Below, piece after piece: positions 62,862-64,000 of a DNA stretch of 64,000 nt. Under the pieces are notes generated by a model. The model worked only from the letters and a program-made list of their open reading frames with translations, made no database searches and was not told the DNA's origin. The position numbers were made by a program, and so were the translations under genes. Position 1 is the first letter of the stretch, and each line of letters opens with the position of its first letter. The stretch lies in NCBI GenBank assembly GCA_937995595.1, contig CALKJW010000009.1:62001-126000 (forward strand), in the 5' to 3' direction. The stretch comes from an uncultured Phycisphaerales bacterium (lineage in GTDB: Bacteria > Planctomycetota > Phycisphaerae > Phycisphaerales > UBA1924).

Positions 62862-62889
62862 TTGACGCGCTGCCGCGTTCCCGTACCAT
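62862..62889 (+). promoter_or_regulatory. Promoter of the sugar permease gene
   Basis: TTGACG (62862-62867), 16-bp spacer, TACCAT (62884-62889), then 7 nt to the ATG at 62897. The predicted transcription start falls on or next to the ATG, so the mRNA should be leaderless. Same spacer length as the rpsJ promoter. Confidence 0.7.
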
Positions 62890-62896
62890 CCGCCTC

Positions 62897-63931
62897 ATGG
62901 CCCTTTCCCCCCGCCTCACGCGCGCGCTCGAACGCTTCGGCCCGCTGGCCGCGCTCCTGCTGCTCATCGCCGGGACGGCCGCCATCGAGGCGATGACCGT
63001 TCCCGCCGAGGACCGGCGCTTCCTCACGCTCGCCAACTTCAACAACATCCTCGGGCAGAACAGTTTCGTCGGCGTCGTCGCCATCGGCATGACGTTCGTC
63101 ATCCTGCTCGGCGGAATCGACCTGTCGGTGGGCGCGATGGTCGCGCTGGTCGGCGGCGCGGCGATCCTGACGATGAACCGCGTCGCAGGCTCGCCCGGCG
63201 ACGGGCAGGCCGCGGGCCCGGGCATCGCCGCGGCGGTGGCGGTGTGCCTGCTGGGCGGCGCGCTCGCGGGCGCGCTCAACGGCCTGCTGATCGCCAAGGG
63301 GCGCATCGCGGCGTTTGTCGCGACGCTCGGCACCATGGCGATCTACCGATCGCTCATCGTCGCGCAGGTGCAGGGCGCGGAGATCCGCTCGGCCGTGCCG
63401 GCCTATCGCGGCATCGGCTCGGCCACGATCAACGTGCCGGGCCTGGGTCTCGAAGGCGGCGACCTGCCCCTGCGCGTGAGCATCCTCGTGTTCCTCGGCC
63501 TTGCGCTGGTCGCGCACGTCGTGCTGACGCGCACGGTGTTCGGCCGGCGCGTCTACGCCGTGGGCGACAACGCGCTGGCGGCCCGCTACGCGGGCGTGCC
63601 GATCGCGCGCACGACGATCAACGTCTACGCCATCGCGGGCCTGTGCTGCGGCGTCGCCGCGCTGCTGGTCTCCAGCCGCGCCAACTCGGTCGCGAGTTCC
63701 TCGACCGGCATGCTGTACGAACTGGACGCGATCGCGGCGGTGGTCATCGGCGGGACGCGCCTGCAGGGCGGCGCCGGGCGCGTGTGGTGTACGGTCGTCG
63801 GCGTGCTTATCCTCGGCGTCATCAACAACATGCTCAACATGCTCGACGTGAACGTGTACTATCAGGGCCTGCTCAAGGGGCTGATCATCCTCGCGGCGGT
63901 CTTGGCCCAGCCGAAGAAGGCCGCGCTGTAA
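62897..63931 (+). CDS. Sugar ABC transporter permease (RbsC-like)
   Basis: 344 residues with eight to ten membrane helices. GMTFVILLGGIDLSVGAMVA, LNGLLIAKGRIAAFVATLGT, VFGRRVYAVGDNALAARYAG and YELDAIAAVVIGGTRLQGGA are the signatures of the BPD_transp_2 ribose/xylose/galactose permeases. It forms the membrane channel with an ABC ATPase and a periplasmic sugar-binding protein, which should be nearby off the window. The ABC ATPase is not upstream, so it may follow. The substrate is not determined by the sequence. It is divergent from mutS. Confidence 0.93.
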   Translation: MALSPRLTRALERFGPLAALLLLIAGTAAIEAMTVPAEDRRFLTLANFNNILGQNSFVGVVAIGMTFVILLGGIDLSVGAMVALVGGAAILTMNRVAGSPGDGQAAGPGIAAAVAVCLLGGALAGALNGLLIAKGRIAAFVATLGTMAIYRSLIVAQVQGAEIRSAVPAYRGIGSATINVPGLGLEGGDLPLRVSILVFLGLALVAHVVLTRTVFGRRVYAVGDNALAARYAGVPIARTTINVYAIAGLCCGVAALLVSSRANSVASSSTGMLYELDAIAAVVIGGTRLQGGAGRVWCTVVGVLILGVINNMLNMLDVNVYYQGLLKGLIILAAVLAQPKKAAL

Positions 63932-63973
63932 CGTGCCACGGGCTGGCGGGCCGTGTGAGTCGAAGGAGCGCCC

Positions 63974-64000
63974 ATGAACCGCGAACCCGGCCAACACGAA
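63974..64000 (+). CDS. Start of next gene, truncated by window edge
   Basis: ATG at 63974 after a good Shine-Dalgarno sequence (AAGGAG, about 5 nt spacing) begins MNREPGQHE before the window ends. It is 42 nt after the permease stop codon and codirectional, so it is probably the next gene of the sugar-transport operon. Nine residues are too few to identify it. Confidence 0.5.

Overview
The window is about 68-70% GC and reads as a chromosome segment of a planctomycete, most likely class Phycisphaerae. Signs seen in the sequence: two secreted proteins ending in a Pro-Ala-Pro-Gly / hydrophobic helix / Arg tail (PEP-CTERM-like sorting signal), a secreted prepilin-type protein with the FTLIELLVVIAIIALL cleavage motif, a membrane-plus-TPR protein, a short asparaginase, and an S10-spc-alpha ribosomal cluster with planctomycete-like losses. 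The phylum is inferred from gene content; no 16S rRNA gene is present.

Layout. 1-2.4 kb: truncated asnB carrying an in-frame block of 19-nt palindromes, then a repeat-rich spacer. 2.4-6.4 kb: outer-membrane DUF481 protein, ABC-F ATPase, lipoprotein amidase. 6.4-10.9 kb (minus): ymdB-like phosphoesterase, short asparaginase, small membrane protein, CoA-transferase subunit A, nrdR, an unknown protein and a PadR-family regulator. 10.95-13.9 kb: a regulatory spacer with a 17-codon threonine-rich leader peptide and an intrinsic terminator, then a DUF6487-like protein and thrS. 14-19.6 kb: two PEP-CTERM-like proteins around a polyprenol-phosphate glycosyltransferase/TPR membrane protein pair. 19.8-22.8 kb (minus): ROK kinase, membrane protein, pheS, Cys-rich lipoprotein. 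23.0-38.6 kb (minus): rpsJ to rplQ with secY, infA and rpoA. 38.8-45.1 kb: exported protein, GT39-type glycosyltransferase, ruvB, and two orphan secreted/membrane proteins of unusual composition. 45.2-53 kb: M28 peptidase, zinc-ribbon coiled-coil protein, cdsA, uppS, purA, rsmB. 53-57.3 kb: prepilin-like protein, RidA-family protein, NagB/PIG-L fusion, tRNA-Pro. 57.4-64 kb: secreted serpin, DinB-like protein, mutS, sugar ABC permease and the first codons of the next gene.

Regulation. The ribosomal cluster begins at a clear promoter (TTGACA, 16 bp, TATCTT) ahead of rpsJ. It has an intrinsic terminator between rpsJ and rplC and another after rplQ. Nine genes have a TAnnnT hexamer only 5-8 bp before the start codon, which predicts leaderless mRNAs; others have ordinary Shine-Dalgarno sequences. 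The leader upstream of thrS has the classic attenuator layout: Thr codon run, stop codon beside a possible antiterminator segment, then a terminator.

Most notable observations: the proposed leaderless threonine attenuator; ribosomal protein L22 fused to an N-terminal XRE-like helix-turn-helix; and a family of perfect palindromes (CACGGGCR, 3 nt, YGCCCGTG) sitting in frame inside asnB and mutS, with relatives near tRNA-Pro and in the rplC-rplD spacer.
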